Source: Methanobacteriota archaeon
GTDB lineage: Archaea > Halobacteriota > Methanomicrobia > Methanomicrobiales > Methanocorpusculaceae
NCBI GenBank assembly: GCA_023396065.1
Contig: JAEWXF010000009.1
Location: 1-64,000 of the forward strand
Length of the DNA: 64,000 nucleotides
Direction: 5' to 3'
The position numbers were made by a program, and so were the translations under genes. Position 1 is the stretch's first letter. Every line of letters begins with the position of its first letter. The notes under the pieces are model-generated. The model worked only from the letters and a program-made list of their open reading frames with translations. It was not told the DNA's origin and did no database searches. Of the stretch, positions 25,485 through 34,184 are shown piece by piece.

Positions 25485-25647
25485 CAGGATGCCTAAAATT
25501 ACTTTCTTCTTCGTAGGACTGAGTATATACGCGGCATCCTACTTATGGGTATCTTCTGTATTGGCGTGAACCTGCATCCGTTTGCTGACGGTGATGGTTT
25601 TCAGAAAAAAATCATCGTCAGAAAATATTTCATGAATCAGAATTTTC

Positions 25648-25677
25648 AAAAAAAAGAAATTCCGGAAATATATCCGG
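25648..25677 (-). terminator. Terminator of the L7Ae-NDK operon
   Basis: On the minus strand CCGGA, six bases, TCCGG (plus 25662-25677) is followed by a T-rich tract containing T8 (plus A run 25648-25655), just after the ndk stop. Confidence 0.6.
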
Positions 25678-25682
25678 GATCT

Positions 25683-26132
25683 TTACTCGTAGAGCTGCGT
25701 CTCGTCGATCTTCTCGTACGAAACAAGTTCTGTTGTGGTAAAGTGAATGCTGATCTCACGTGCTGCACTCTCGGGAGAGTCTGCTGCATGGATGACATTC
25801 TTTCCAATCGTCAGGGCGTAGTCTCCCCGGACGGTACCGGGTACTGCCTCTGCCGGGTTGGTTGCTCCGTTCATCTTGCGGACGGTTGCAACAACATTCT
25901 CACCCTCAAGAACAAAGCGGAAAACGGGGCCGGAGGTAATGTATGCCTTCATGCCCGGATAAAACGGCTTTGCGAGGTGCTCCTCGTAGTGTTTATCCAC
26001 AATTGCTTCCGGAAGAACGCCGAACTTTGCGGCGACGATCTTGAATCCCTTCTTCTCAAAGCGGGACAGGATCTCACCAACCAGACCACGCTGGACACCG
26101 TCCGGCTTGATCATTACAAAGGTACGCTCCAT
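25683..26132 (-). CDS. ndk: Nucleoside diphosphate kinase
   Basis: This 149-residue enzyme passes phosphate between nucleoside tri- and diphosphates through a phospho-histidine. H115 lies in NVIHAADS, and the N-terminal KPDGVQRGLVGEI and GTVRGDYA blocks are canonical. Length is typical. It is last in the conserved archaeal operon L7Ae-S28e-L24e-NDK, 5 bp after L24e. Confidence 0.97.
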   Translation of the reverse strand: MERTFVMIKPDGVQRGLVGEILSRFEKKGFKIVAAKFGVLPEAIVDKHYEEHLAKPFYPGMKAYITSGPVFRFVLEGENVVATVRKMNGATNPAEAVPGTVRGDYALTIGKNVIHAADSPESAAREISIHFTTTELVSYEKIDETQLYE

Positions 26133-26137
26133 TCTTC

Positions 26138-26329
26138 TTACTCCTTTCCGCGTGCCTTGCGTCCGGCTGCGGTCCAGGCGACACGGCGCGGGATACGGCC
26201 GAGCTTATAGTTGCTCTGGCATTTGGAGGAGCAGAAATAGAATACTGCACCGTCTTTTCTGACGAACAGCTTTCCGGTTCCCGGCTCAAGCTGCTTGCCA
26301 CAGTAACTGCAGGTATATACATCTACCAT
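26138..26329 (-). CDS. rpl24e: Ribosomal protein L24e
   Basis: This 63-residue zinc protein of the large subunit has Cys pairs CSYCGKQLEPGTG and CSSKCQSNY, giving the C-x2-C ... C-x3-C zinc site. A basic C-terminal tail ends ARGKE. It lies 6 bp downstream of S28e. Confidence 0.95.
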   Translation of the reverse strand: MVDVYTCSYCGKQLEPGTGKLFVRKDGAVFYFCSSKCQSNYKLGRIPRRVAWTAAGRKARGKE

Positions 26330-26335
26330 TCTTAC

Positions 26336-26545
26336 TCACCGTCTCGAAAGCTTCTTTGCTTCACGTTCCGTTTCAAGGAGCATCAGAATGTCACCCTCAC
26401 GGATCGGACCGAAGGTGTTCCGGGTGATAATCCGCCCCTTGTTCGGGCCATCAAGAACACGGCACTTAATCTGGGCTGCCTCACCGTGCATACCCGTCAG
26501 GCCGATAACCTCAATGACTTCTGCTGGCGTTGCATCATCAGGCAT
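26336..26545 (-). CDS. rps28e: Ribosomal protein S28e
   Basis: This 69-residue small-subunit OB-fold protein matches the family through PAEVIEVIGLTGMHGEA and the C-terminal REGDILMLLETEREAKKL. It lies between L7Ae and L24e with short gaps. Confidence 0.95.
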   Translation of the reverse strand: MPDDATPAEVIEVIGLTGMHGEAAQIKCRVLDGPNKGRIITRNTFGPIREGDILMLLETEREAKKLSRR

Positions 26546-26550
26546 ACTGC

Positions 26551-26919
26551 TTATCCTCTCAGTGCCTTGATCTGGTTTGCAAGGTCATCGACGATTTCCT
26601 TGCCCTTTCCGACCTTTACGATTGCAACGGCAGTGCAGCCGACATCAAGACCGCATGCAGCACCGATGTCTGCCTGCTTATTGATAAAAACGAACGGAAT
26701 CTCTTTCTCATCTGCAATTCCCGGAATGTGCATAACGATCTCTTCCGGAGCAACATCGGCACCGATTAACACGAGTGCTGCAGTTCCGCGCTCGACGGCT
26801 TTGGTTGCCTCGTTTGCGCCTTTCTTAATCTTTCCGGTGTCGCGTGCAAGCTCAAGTGCCTCGAGAGCCTTGTTCTGAAGCTCTTCAGGGACTTCAAACA
26901 TCTGATAAATCTTTGCCAT
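26551..26919 (-). CDS. rpl7ae: Ribosomal protein L7Ae, kink-turn-binding
   Basis: This 122-residue protein belongs to the large subunit, to box C/D and H/ACA ribonucleoproteins and to archaeal RNase P. The RNA-binding core GANEATKAVERG, DVAPEEIVMHIP and AACGLDVGCTAVAI is clear. It is the first gene of its operon, with GTGAG before the start. Archaeal L7Ae can regulate its own mRNA through a kink-turn; the leader here holds small hairpins (see findings). Confidence 0.96.
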   Translation of the reverse strand: MAKIYQMFEVPEELQNKALEALELARDTGKIKKGANEATKAVERGTAALVLIGADVAPEEIVMHIPGIADEKEIPFVFINKQADIGAACGLDVGCTAVAIVKVGKGKEIVDDLANQIKALRG

Positions 26920-27100
26920 AATAACTCACTTCACTCGGGACAAAAAGTCCGTCATCGCTCATCAGCGGCGTACTGGTAAGTAAAAAACAGCAGCAGGAAT
27001 ACCCTGATTCTGTTTCCCCATGGACGGGGCAACCGTTGCTGGCGTATCTATACATATGGGTGAAGATCAGGCATAAAGGTTTGGAAGCATTGCCCGAAAA

Positions 27101-27829
27101 TTACAGCTTCGGATAATCCCGCAGAATCCGCAGCCGCCATGCAAGTCGTAGGACTTCCCAGCCCATTGAAAAAATATCACCCGTCTGCACATTTGTTTTC
27201 TCCCCCTGCGTCCAGATGACCGGCAGCTCCGTGATCCGGAACCCGCATGCCTGTGCAAGCGCGAGAACTTCAGTGTCCCATGTCCATCCCCGCGCGTGAA
27301 CATACGGCATCAGCTGCATCAGTCGGTCGCGCCGGAACGCCTTAAATCCGCACTGATGATCCGAGATTCTACTGCCGAGCAGGATTCTCACCATGGTATT
27401 AAATCCCCGGCTTGTTACCTCGCGGTCCCCGGTCCGGCTGACCGTACTGTCCTCAAGAGATCGTGACCCAATCACCAGGTCATCCCCGGCTTCGATGTGC
27501 CGGAGAAGGTCCCCGAGATGCCGCAGATCCGTTGAGAGATCCACGTCATAAAAACAAAAAATATCCCCGCGTGCATCCTGCAGCGCGTCCGTTAAAGCGC
27601 CGCCTTTTCCGCGCCGCTGATCACTGTGATTCAGACGAATCCGTGAATCTGCCAAGGCAAACGCTTCCGCTGCCTCCCGGGACCCGTCAGTACTGGCATC
27701 CTCAACGATAAGAATCTCAAAGGAAACTCCAAGCCCCTCCAGTGCTGCAATCGACCGCGGGACAGCTGTCCGCAGGCCGGTGACATCATTGTATACCGGG
27801 ATTGCTACACTGAGGAGAGGAGTATCCAT
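27101..27829 (-). CDS. Family 2 glycosyltransferase, dolichyl-phosphate hexosyltransferase-like
   Basis: This 242-residue GT-A enzyme starts SVAIPVYND, has EDASTDGS, the DVDLSTD metal-binding region (DxD equivalent) and HQCGFKAFRRD, as in Alg5-type polyprenyl-phosphate glucosyltransferases. No transmembrane anchor is obvious. It ends the five-gene surface-glycan operon, 17 bp after the DUF2298 gene, and is a paralogue of the enzyme at 30817-31533. Confidence 0.88.
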   Translation of the reverse strand: MDTPLLSVAIPVYNDVTGLRTAVPRSIAALEGLGVSFEILIVEDASTDGSREAAEAFALADSRIRLNHSDQRRGKGGALTDALQDARGDIFCFYDVDLSTDLRHLGDLLRHIEAGDDLVIGSRSLEDSTVSRTGDREVTSRGFNTMVRILLGSRISDHQCGFKAFRRDRLMQLMPYVHARGWTWDTEVLALAQACGFRITELPVIWTQGEKTNVQTGDIFSMGWEVLRLAWRLRILRDYPKL

Positions 27830-27846
27830 AGAAATGCCTGATATGG

Positions 27847-29865
27847 TTACTCACTTCTTTGATAAATACTCACGCCGTCGGCGGAGAACACCTCGGTCAG
27901 TCCCGTTTCCGGCAGACTGATCCGGTATTTCTCCTGTTCCAGTTCTCCGACGAACAGATACTTCGCCCCGTACTTCTCCATCAGGGGGAGTGTTCTGGAC
28001 GGATTTTCATAGATGTCCTGGACATCACTCCACCGCTCCCCGGCATTTCCGACACCCTGCCGCCATCCCGCTTCGTGCCCGACCCAGCCGACGACCGCTG
28101 GCAGTCCGGTCATCACGGATACCCGGCCAAAGTATGTATAGGAACCATCCGCTGCTTCGACGATCACATCGTCCGGTTGGGCCGTACCGGCAAGCCAGGC
28201 GATACCGGCACTGTCTGCGGGATGCATACTCTCCAGCCATGCCGAGCCGTCCAGCGTTCCGCCCGGATAACTGAGCTGCATCCCGACCACACCCGTACCT
28301 GCTGCGAGACAGAGGAAAACAACCGCCGCTACTGCCCACGTCTGCTTTGCGGGCAGTTCCCGGACCCGCGTTCCGATCCACCGCCCGACGATCACGAGAG
28401 CGGACATACTGAGCATGAACCAGGCACAGAATCCAAACTTAAACACGGTGTTCATCCGGTAGTAAGTGTCCCCCATGTAGTCTTTGAGATAGACAATCTC
28501 CATCAGCACAACGATTGTCATACCGAGAATTCCGAACAGAACCTCCGGTGCTGCGGACCGCCGGGTCGCCAGCAGCAGGATACAGAAGAGGGCAATTCCT
28601 GCGGCACCGTATCCGGCAATCGCACAGAGAACCGGGACTGCAATCAGCCAGGGATACTTTTTCAGGACGGAGAGATTGTAGAGGACAAATACCGCGACGA
28701 AGAACAGATACACGCCGAGGAATTCATTGACCGCGGAGGGTGTTGTAACGAGGAAAAATCCCTGAACACTTGTTCCCCCGCCGGACAGCATCGTGTACAG
28801 GAACGGCAGATACGATGCGAGGGAGAGGACCGGAACCAGTGCGAACGGCAGAACCGCCCTGAGTGAGAGACGGTGTTCCTCGTCCCGGAACCAGACCAGA
28901 AATGCGACCGCCAGATAAACCGGGGCATAGATCATGACATCCCATGAGTTTATGCCCGGCATGGTGCCAAGGGACAGGGCGAGCAGCAGAGCAAGCAGAT
29001 ATCTGCCGGTTCCTGACAGGGTTTTCCAGCGTACGAGCATCACTGCAAGCAGACAGAGGAAAAACAGCTGATTAAAGCAGCCGAGTACGTGTGCGTGCGG
29101 GTCGCCCCAGAGAAATGAGAACAGCGGATACTCGTTGATGGTCGCACCGTCGCCGATGACCCGGGTTGATGCCCACCATGCGCCGACACCCGAGCTTCCG
29201 GCGATCAAATGCCAGATCAGGGCTGCATTCGGGATGAGGAGGACCAGCATCGGAATCCAGCGGTGGCGGTCCAGCAGCAGATTCCCGACTGCATAGGCAG
29301 AAACTGCGGCGAGGGCAAATACGGTCGGCAGCATCAGGTTGAACACAACCGTGGATGCCCCGCCGGCAAGGACCCCGAGAACCCCCGTCATCCAGTGCCC
29401 AAGGTAGTAGTAGATGGACAGGCTTTCTCCGGCAAACCACGGGTCAGCCGGAGTAACCACGGGCGAGTTCATGATACTGCCGAGGAATGCCGCGTCCATA
29501 AACTTTTCACCGCTCGGGATGATACCCGGCGCGGCAAACCGGACGAGCAGCATCAGGACAAATGCGGCGAGAAACACCGCGTCCCAGCGGAGGGAGGATT
29601 TCAGCTCTACGGGATCGTAGCGTTTTCTAAGGAGGGCACAGACGCCCAGAACCGCGAACGGCACCAGTGCCAGCTGAACCGGGAGGGTGACTGTCCCCGC
29701 GTACCAGGAAAGAAAGGTCAGCAGGAGTATACCTGCAGGATAGGCAAGGCCGTAAGCGAGGGTGCCTAGAGCTGGTTTCAGCCAGGGATAGAGAGTAATC
29801 TGGCAGAATTTTAGCAGAATCAGCCAGAGAATGACCGTTGTAATCTGTACTTCCGGAGGAATCAT
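27847..29865 (-). CDS. DUF2298 (YYY) multi-pass membrane protein
   Basis: This 672-residue protein has more than ten hydrophobic segments. The family marker is the extracytoplasmic loop GEKFMDAAFLGSIMNS, PADPWFAGESLSIYYYLGHW (YYY motif) and later GDPHAHVLG. Such proteins resemble polyprenyl-phosphate-dependent glycosyltransferases with an N-terminal acidic active loop, but activity is unproven. Operon partners, two GT2 enzymes and a flippase-like protein, support a role in moving sugars to the outer membrane face. It overlaps the upstream gene by 4 bp. Confidence 0.88.
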   Translation of the reverse strand: MIPPEVQITTVILWLILLKFCQITLYPWLKPALGTLAYGLAYPAGILLLTFLSWYAGTVTLPVQLALVPFAVLGVCALLRKRYDPVELKSSLRWDAVFLAAFVLMLLVRFAAPGIIPSGEKFMDAAFLGSIMNSPVVTPADPWFAGESLSIYYYLGHWMTGVLGVLAGGASTVVFNLMLPTVFALAAVSAYAVGNLLLDRHRWIPMLVLLIPNAALIWHLIAGSSGVGAWWASTRVIGDGATINEYPLFSFLWGDPHAHVLGCFNQLFFLCLLAVMLVRWKTLSGTGRYLLALLLALSLGTMPGINSWDVMIYAPVYLAVAFLVWFRDEEHRLSLRAVLPFALVPVLSLASYLPFLYTMLSGGGTSVQGFFLVTTPSAVNEFLGVYLFFVAVFVLYNLSVLKKYPWLIAVPVLCAIAGYGAAGIALFCILLLATRRSAAPEVLFGILGMTIVVLMEIVYLKDYMGDTYYRMNTVFKFGFCAWFMLSMSALVIVGRWIGTRVRELPAKQTWAVAAVVFLCLAAGTGVVGMQLSYPGGTLDGSAWLESMHPADSAGIAWLAGTAQPDDVIVEAADGSYTYFGRVSVMTGLPAVVGWVGHEAGWRQGVGNAGERWSDVQDIYENPSRTLPLMEKYGAKYLFVGELEQEKYRISLPETGLTEVFSADGVSIYQRSE

Positions 29866-30833
29866 TGTTCGCTTTTGAGGGATTTTGCGTCTTCACGGAA
29901 TAGGCGTTTCAGCAGGGATACGGCCCAGTCTCCAAAGTAGTAGAGCGAGACCACGCCGCCGGCAAGGGTAACGAGATTTTTAATCAGATGGTCGATCACT
30001 GCAATCAGTGTCGCCGTTGCCGCAGGAACGCCGCCGATCTCAAAGGTGATCACAAGGGCAAGTTCATAGGTGCCGATGCCGCCCGGTGTAATGGGAACCG
30101 CCTTTACCAGATTCCCGATAACAATTGCGAGAAGCACCAGCAGGAACGGGATGTTCACGCCGAACATCAGCGCTACCAGATAACAGATACAGACATCTAT
30201 CATCCAGATGAGCACCGAGGAGCCGGACAGCGCGGTCAGTGCAGGGATCGTCAGGGAAACTGCACGAAGCTGTTCCAGAATCTCCAGAATTTTCTGAAGT
30301 ATTTTGTTTTCGGCATGCAGTCTCTTTGAGACCAGCAGAAACAGGAAGAATGCTATACCGAGGCCCAGCACCAGGAGAATCATGAAGACAAACCAGTCGG
30401 GGACCAGAGTAATGAGAAGAGGGAGGGTACACAGGCCAAGCACTGCGATGATCACAATATCAAATACCCGCTCTGCGATGATCGAGGTGAGGCCGTTGGT
30501 ATACGGCGTGTCCTTTTCATGTTTGAGAATGAACAGCCGGACAAAGTCTCCGAGACGTGCGGGAATGACGAGGTTTGCCGTCTGTGAAACGAAGATACAG
30601 GCTGTTGAAAAGCAGACACTGATATCTGTGGACAGCCGCCGCACGATGTACTGATACCGCCAGCCGCGCAGGAACCAGGCCAGAACACAGATTGCAATTG
30701 CAATGAGCAGGTAGGCGGGGATGATGTGCTGCACTGCTACGAGAAGGTCGTCCCAGACACGGTAGAGCATGAAGATGATCAGCGCTGCGGCGATGATTGT
30801 CGGAATGAGAACGGCGCTAATCTTTTTCCACAT
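29862..30833 (-). CDS. AglD/MprF-type membrane protein, flippase-like
   Basis: This 323-residue protein has about eight transmembrane segments and belongs to the UPF0104 or lysylphosphatidylglycerol-synthase transmembrane family. Characteristic pieces are RLGDFVRLFILKHEK and the C-terminal PGGIGTYELALVITFE. In archaea, relatives are linked to glycolipid and S-layer glycan assembly. It overlaps the GT2 gene upstream by 17 bp. Confidence 0.87.
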   Translation of the reverse strand: MWKKISAVLIPTIIAAALIIFMLYRVWDDLLVAVQHIIPAYLLIAIAICVLAWFLRGWRYQYIVRRLSTDISVCFSTACIFVSQTANLVIPARLGDFVRLFILKHEKDTPYTNGLTSIIAERVFDIVIIAVLGLCTLPLLITLVPDWFVFMILLVLGLGIAFFLFLLVSKRLHAENKILQKILEILEQLRAVSLTIPALTALSGSSVLIWMIDVCICYLVALMFGVNIPFLLVLLAIVIGNLVKAVPITPGGIGTYELALVITFEIGGVPAATATLIAVIDHLIKNLVTLAGGVVSLYYFGDWAVSLLKRLFREDAKSLKSEQ

Positions 30834-31533
30834 GCAAACGCCACCACATTTTGAGAATATCGGTTCCCATACCGGTTACGTCCTTGAACCGGACGGTTGT
30901 TCCGGGGCCCTGGGTCCAAGTTACCGGAAACTCATCGACCCGCAGTCCGGCACGCTGGGCAAGCACGAGCGATTCGGTGTCCCAGAACCAGTGCGGCGCA
31001 CGGATTTTGGGAACAAGTTCCCGGAGTACCTCGGTCCGGTATGCTTTGAATCCGCACTGATGGTCGTTCAGGCGGCTTCCGAGGAACAGCCGGACGAGGG
31101 CATTGTAGCTCCGGCTGGCAACTTCCCGGTCACCGCTCCGGATAATCTTGCTCTCCGGCATCAGCCGCGACCCTGTTGCAACCGCGGCCCCGTCGCGGAT
31201 ATGACTGATCAGCTCCGGCAGATGACTGATGTCGGTTGCGAGATCTACGTCGTAGTAGCAGAAGATGTTACCCCGCGCTTCGGAGACCGCACGGTTGAGT
31301 GCCCTGCCGCGGCCCTGCCGTTCGTCGCTGTGCAGGAGGCGGACCCTTGGGTCTTTTTTCTCCCATTCCTCTACACATTCACGGCTGCCGTCGGTACTGC
31401 CGTCTTCTGCAACAATCAGCTCAAAGCTGCCGGAACACTGTTCCAGTGCGGCGAGTGAGGCAGGAATTGCCGTTTCCAGTGCTGCGCGGTCGTTGTAGAC
31501 CGGAAGTACTGCCGTAATTTCCGGGGTAGTCAC
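30817..31533 (-). CDS. Family 2 glycosyltransferase
   Basis: This 238-residue GT-A enzyme has AVLPVYND, EDGSTDGSREC, the DVDLATD metal region and NDHQCGFKAYRTE. It is similar along its whole length to the operon's last gene, so the two probably use related polyprenyl-phosphate acceptors with different sugars or at different steps. It overlaps the FAD oxidoreductase gene by 4 bp. Confidence 0.88.
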   Translation of the reverse strand: MTTPEITAVLPVYNDRAALETAIPASLAALEQCSGSFELIVAEDGSTDGSRECVEEWEKKDPRVRLLHSDERQGRGRALNRAVSEARGNIFCYYDVDLATDISHLPELISHIRDGAAVATGSRLMPESKIIRSGDREVASRSYNALVRLFLGSRLNDHQCGFKAYRTEVLRELVPKIRAPHWFWDTESLVLAQRAGLRVDEFPVTWTQGPGTTVRFKDVTGMGTDILKMWWRLHVEKD

Positions 31534-32777
31534 GTGTTTTTCTCCAGAAGCAGGTCTGCGGCATGGTATCCGGCACGGATGGAACCTTCCATACTCCGTT
31601 CCGGGTAGTTTTCCGGGGAGAACATGCCGGCGAGGTAGAGGTTGTGTCCCTGATCGGCGGCAGGTATGCTGTTCCGGTATCCGGTTACATAGACCGGGCC
31701 TGCATATGCATCTATATAGAGTTCGGCGTGGTGGATTACACTCTTTTCTATCTTGAAGCGGGTGCAGAAGTCGGTGAGCATTTTTTCCTTTAGGTTTTCT
31801 GCGGGAGCATCTTTGAAGTATGAGGCAAGGTAGACAACGTGTTCGCCGTACCAGTCATAGGGGACGAAGTTGGTATGGGTTACGACGGCGCCGTAGGGAG
31901 CAGGATCTCCCATGTTGGTCCAGTAGATACCGTTTGCCGGATCCTGCCCGAGTCCCAGGGTCATACATGCTGCGCCCTGATACGGGAGATCGGGCAATGT
32001 GAACAGTGTCGCGGTGTCCGCGTCCATGAGGGACCGGGTTGTCTGCGGCGGCAGTGTGGAGATGAGGGAGTCGTACTCTTCGCCGTTCACCATCCAGCTT
32101 CCGTCAGTGAACCGGATTTCGGTTGCGGGTGTGTTCAGCCGTATGTCCACATTTTTTGCAGTGAGCCGGTCCATCAGTGCGTCGATTAACCGGTGCCATC
32201 CGCCTTTGAGGTAGCCGAGCCGTTCTCCCTCTGCGCCGCGGTCAGATCGTATTGCGATTCTGCTCATCAGCCATGCGGCGGAGACACTGTCCTTTACCGG
32301 GCCGAATTTGCTTGCAAGAAGCGGGGCAAAGAATGCGTTGTAGATGTCTTCACCGACTTTTTCATACAAATAGTCTTTGGCGGTGATGGTATCCAGGGCG
32401 GCAAGGTCAATTTTTCGTGAACTGAGTACAAACATGCCGAGTTTTGCTTTCTGGAAAAAGCTGAGGCATGGGTACCGCAGGATTTCCAGGGGAGTTGTCA
32501 GGGGGTGGAGGACGCCGTCCATATAGTATCCGGTGGAACCTTTCAGCCAGATCAGGTCCCCCTTGAGAGAGAGGGTCTCCATGAGTCCGAAGAGGTCCCG
32601 GTCTCCGGAGAAGCAGTGGTGATAGAGGGTCTCAAGGGTATAGTGTCCGTATTGTTCGGATGCAAGGCAGCCTCCCGCCATTCCGTTTTTTTCCAGAATA
32701 ACGATCTCAGCAGTGTCTGCGAGGCGCAGTGCTGCGGAAAGTCCGGCCAGTCCGGCACCGAGGATACAGATTTTCAT
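31530..32777 (-). CDS. FAD-dependent oxidoreductase, protoporphyrinogen oxidase/UDP-galactopyranose mutase-like
   Basis: This 415-residue flavoprotein has the dinucleotide-binding GAGLAGLSAA at residues 7-16, EKNGMAGGCLAS just after the first strand pair, and the C-terminal NLYLAGMFSPENYPERSMEG that closes over FAD. Family members include amine oxidases, protoporphyrinogen oxidases and sugar mutases. As first gene of a glycan operon it may modify a nucleotide-sugar or lipid carrier, which is inference only. Confidence 0.83.
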   Translation of the reverse strand: MKICILGAGLAGLSAALRLADTAEIVILEKNGMAGGCLASEQYGHYTLETLYHHCFSGDRDLFGLMETLSLKGDLIWLKGSTGYYMDGVLHPLTTPLEILRYPCLSFFQKAKLGMFVLSSRKIDLAALDTITAKDYLYEKVGEDIYNAFFAPLLASKFGPVKDSVSAAWLMSRIAIRSDRGAEGERLGYLKGGWHRLIDALMDRLTAKNVDIRLNTPATEIRFTDGSWMVNGEEYDSLISTLPPQTTRSLMDADTATLFTLPDLPYQGAACMTLGLGQDPANGIYWTNMGDPAPYGAVVTHTNFVPYDWYGEHVVYLASYFKDAPAENLKEKMLTDFCTRFKIEKSVIHHAELYIDAYAGPVYVTGYRNSIPAADQGHNLYLAGMFSPENYPERSMEGSIRAGYHAADLLLEKNT

Positions 32778-32838
32778 TATTATATAAGTGCTGTTTCTGT
32801 GTTATAGGATTTCCGTCAGGGTCACGAGTGGGAGAGAT

Positions 32839-32861
32839 CCCGGAAAACGTCATTTTCCGGG
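32839..32861. repeat. Perfect 9-bp hairpin between divergent promoters
   Basis: CCCGGAAAA, five bases, TTTTCCGGG. It lies 61 bp before the glycan operon and 103 bp before cetZ, with no gene reading into it, so it is more likely a regulatory site or leader structure than a terminator. Confidence 0.5.
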
Positions 32862-32911
32862 TATGCGTAGAAGAAAGTTTTTTGACCCAGGTCCCCTTAT
32901 ACTTATGAAGT

Positions 32912-32920
32912 CATATATAT
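32912..32920 (+). promoter_or_regulatory. TATA box of the cetZ operon
   Basis: CATATATAT predicts transcription starting near 32942, some 20 nt before the ATG at 32965. A weaker TTATACTTAT lies at about 32897. Confidence 0.5.
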
Positions 32921-32964
32921 TCCAGAAACAACATACATACACGTACAAAAAGGTGTCAGTGTAA

Positions 32965-34170
32965 ATGCGGGTATTTTTTATAGGATTTGGACAGGCAGGA
33001 GGTAAGCTCGTGGACATGTTCCTTGCACAGGACAGAAAATTAGGTTCCACGAGTTTCCGCGGTATTGTAATTAATACCGCCAGGACCGATCTGATGGGAG
33101 TTAAGAATATTCCCATGGAAGATCGTCTTCTGATTGGCCAGACAATGGTAAAAGGTCACGGGGTCGGAACCGATAACGTGACCGGTGCAAAGGTAGCAGC
33201 AGACGAGATTGACACGATTATCAGTGCCATTGACCGCCGCGGAACACACGACATTGATGCATTTGTTGTCTGTGCAGGCCTTGGCGGAGGTACCGGCTCC
33301 GGAGGATCTCCGGTGCTTTGCCGTCACCTGAAGCGGATTTACCGTGAACCGGTGTATGCCGTCGGTGTTATTCCGGCTCCGGAAGAAGGGCGTCTGTATT
33401 CGCTGAATGCGGCACGCAGTCTGTCGACACTGGTCAATGAGGCAGACAATGTTATTGTGTTCGATAACAGTGCCTGGAAAAACGATGGCGAGAGTGTGAA
33501 GAGTGCATACGAGCGGCTGAACGAGGAGATTGTCCGCCGGTTCGGTGTGCTGTTCCGCGCAGGCGAGGTCAGCAAGTATGGTGTTGGTGAGATGGTTGTT
33601 GATTCCAGTGAAATTATCAACACGCTCCGCGGCGGAGGTATTTCTTCTGTCGGATACGCTATCAGCGAGGCGATTCCTCCGCAGAAAGGCGGACGTTCGC
33701 AAGCCAAGGGCAGCGGTAACAGCGGCCTTCTTTCTGGAATTCTCGGGAAGAAAGAGCGAAAATCTGAGCCGCATGTTGATATTGCGTCCGGTGAGGATAA
33801 ATCTGCGAAGATTATCGGTCTTGTCCGCCGTGCCATGCTTGGCCGCCTGACACTTCCCTGTGATTATTCTACGGCAGAACGTGCCCTTGTTTTGGTTGCC
33901 GGTCCGCCGGGCGAGCTTGACCGGAAGGGTGTCGAGAAGTCCAAGAGTTGGGTTGAGGAGAACATCGCCGGTGTTGAGGTTCGCGGAGGAGATTATCCGG
34001 TGGACAGCGGTTACGTTGCGGCAGTTGTTCTCTTGGCAACTATTGGCGATGCACCCCGTATCCGGGAACTGATGGAGCTTGCGAAGGAAGCGAAGGAAGA
34101 GGTCGTCAGATCCCGTGAACGGTCGCATACGACGATGTTTGAAGACGGTGTGGACCCGCTGTTTGAATAA
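32965..34170 (+). CDS. cetZ: CetZ-type tubulin/FtsZ-family GTPase
   Basis: This 401-residue protein opens FFIGFGQAGGKLVD and has the tubulin G-box GLGGGTGSGG at residues 105-114. The early loop and helix pattern fits archaeal CetZ better than FtsZ, and the FtsZ C-terminal tail is missing. A Gly/Ser/Lys-rich insertion at about 243-275 (GGRSQAKGSGNSGLL) interrupts the second half. CetZ proteins of haloarchaea control cell shape. It is followed 14 bp later by a membrane-anchored protein gene, so the pair is an operon. Confidence 0.88.
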   Translation: MRVFFIGFGQAGGKLVDMFLAQDRKLGSTSFRGIVINTARTDLMGVKNIPMEDRLLIGQTMVKGHGVGTDNVTGAKVAADEIDTIISAIDRRGTHDIDAFVVCAGLGGGTGSGGSPVLCRHLKRIYREPVYAVGVIPAPEEGRLYSLNAARSLSTLVNEADNVIVFDNSAWKNDGESVKSAYERLNEEIVRRFGVLFRAGEVSKYGVGEMVVDSSEIINTLRGGGISSVGYAISEAIPPQKGGRSQAKGSGNSGLLSGILGKKERKSEPHVDIASGEDKSAKIIGLVRRAMLGRLTLPCDYSTAERALVLVAGPPGELDRKGVEKSKSWVEENIAGVEVRGGDYPVDSGYVAAVVLLATIGDAPRIRELMELAKEAKEEVVRSRERSHTTMFEDGVDPLFE

Positions 34171-34184
34171 ATGAAGGTGACTGG

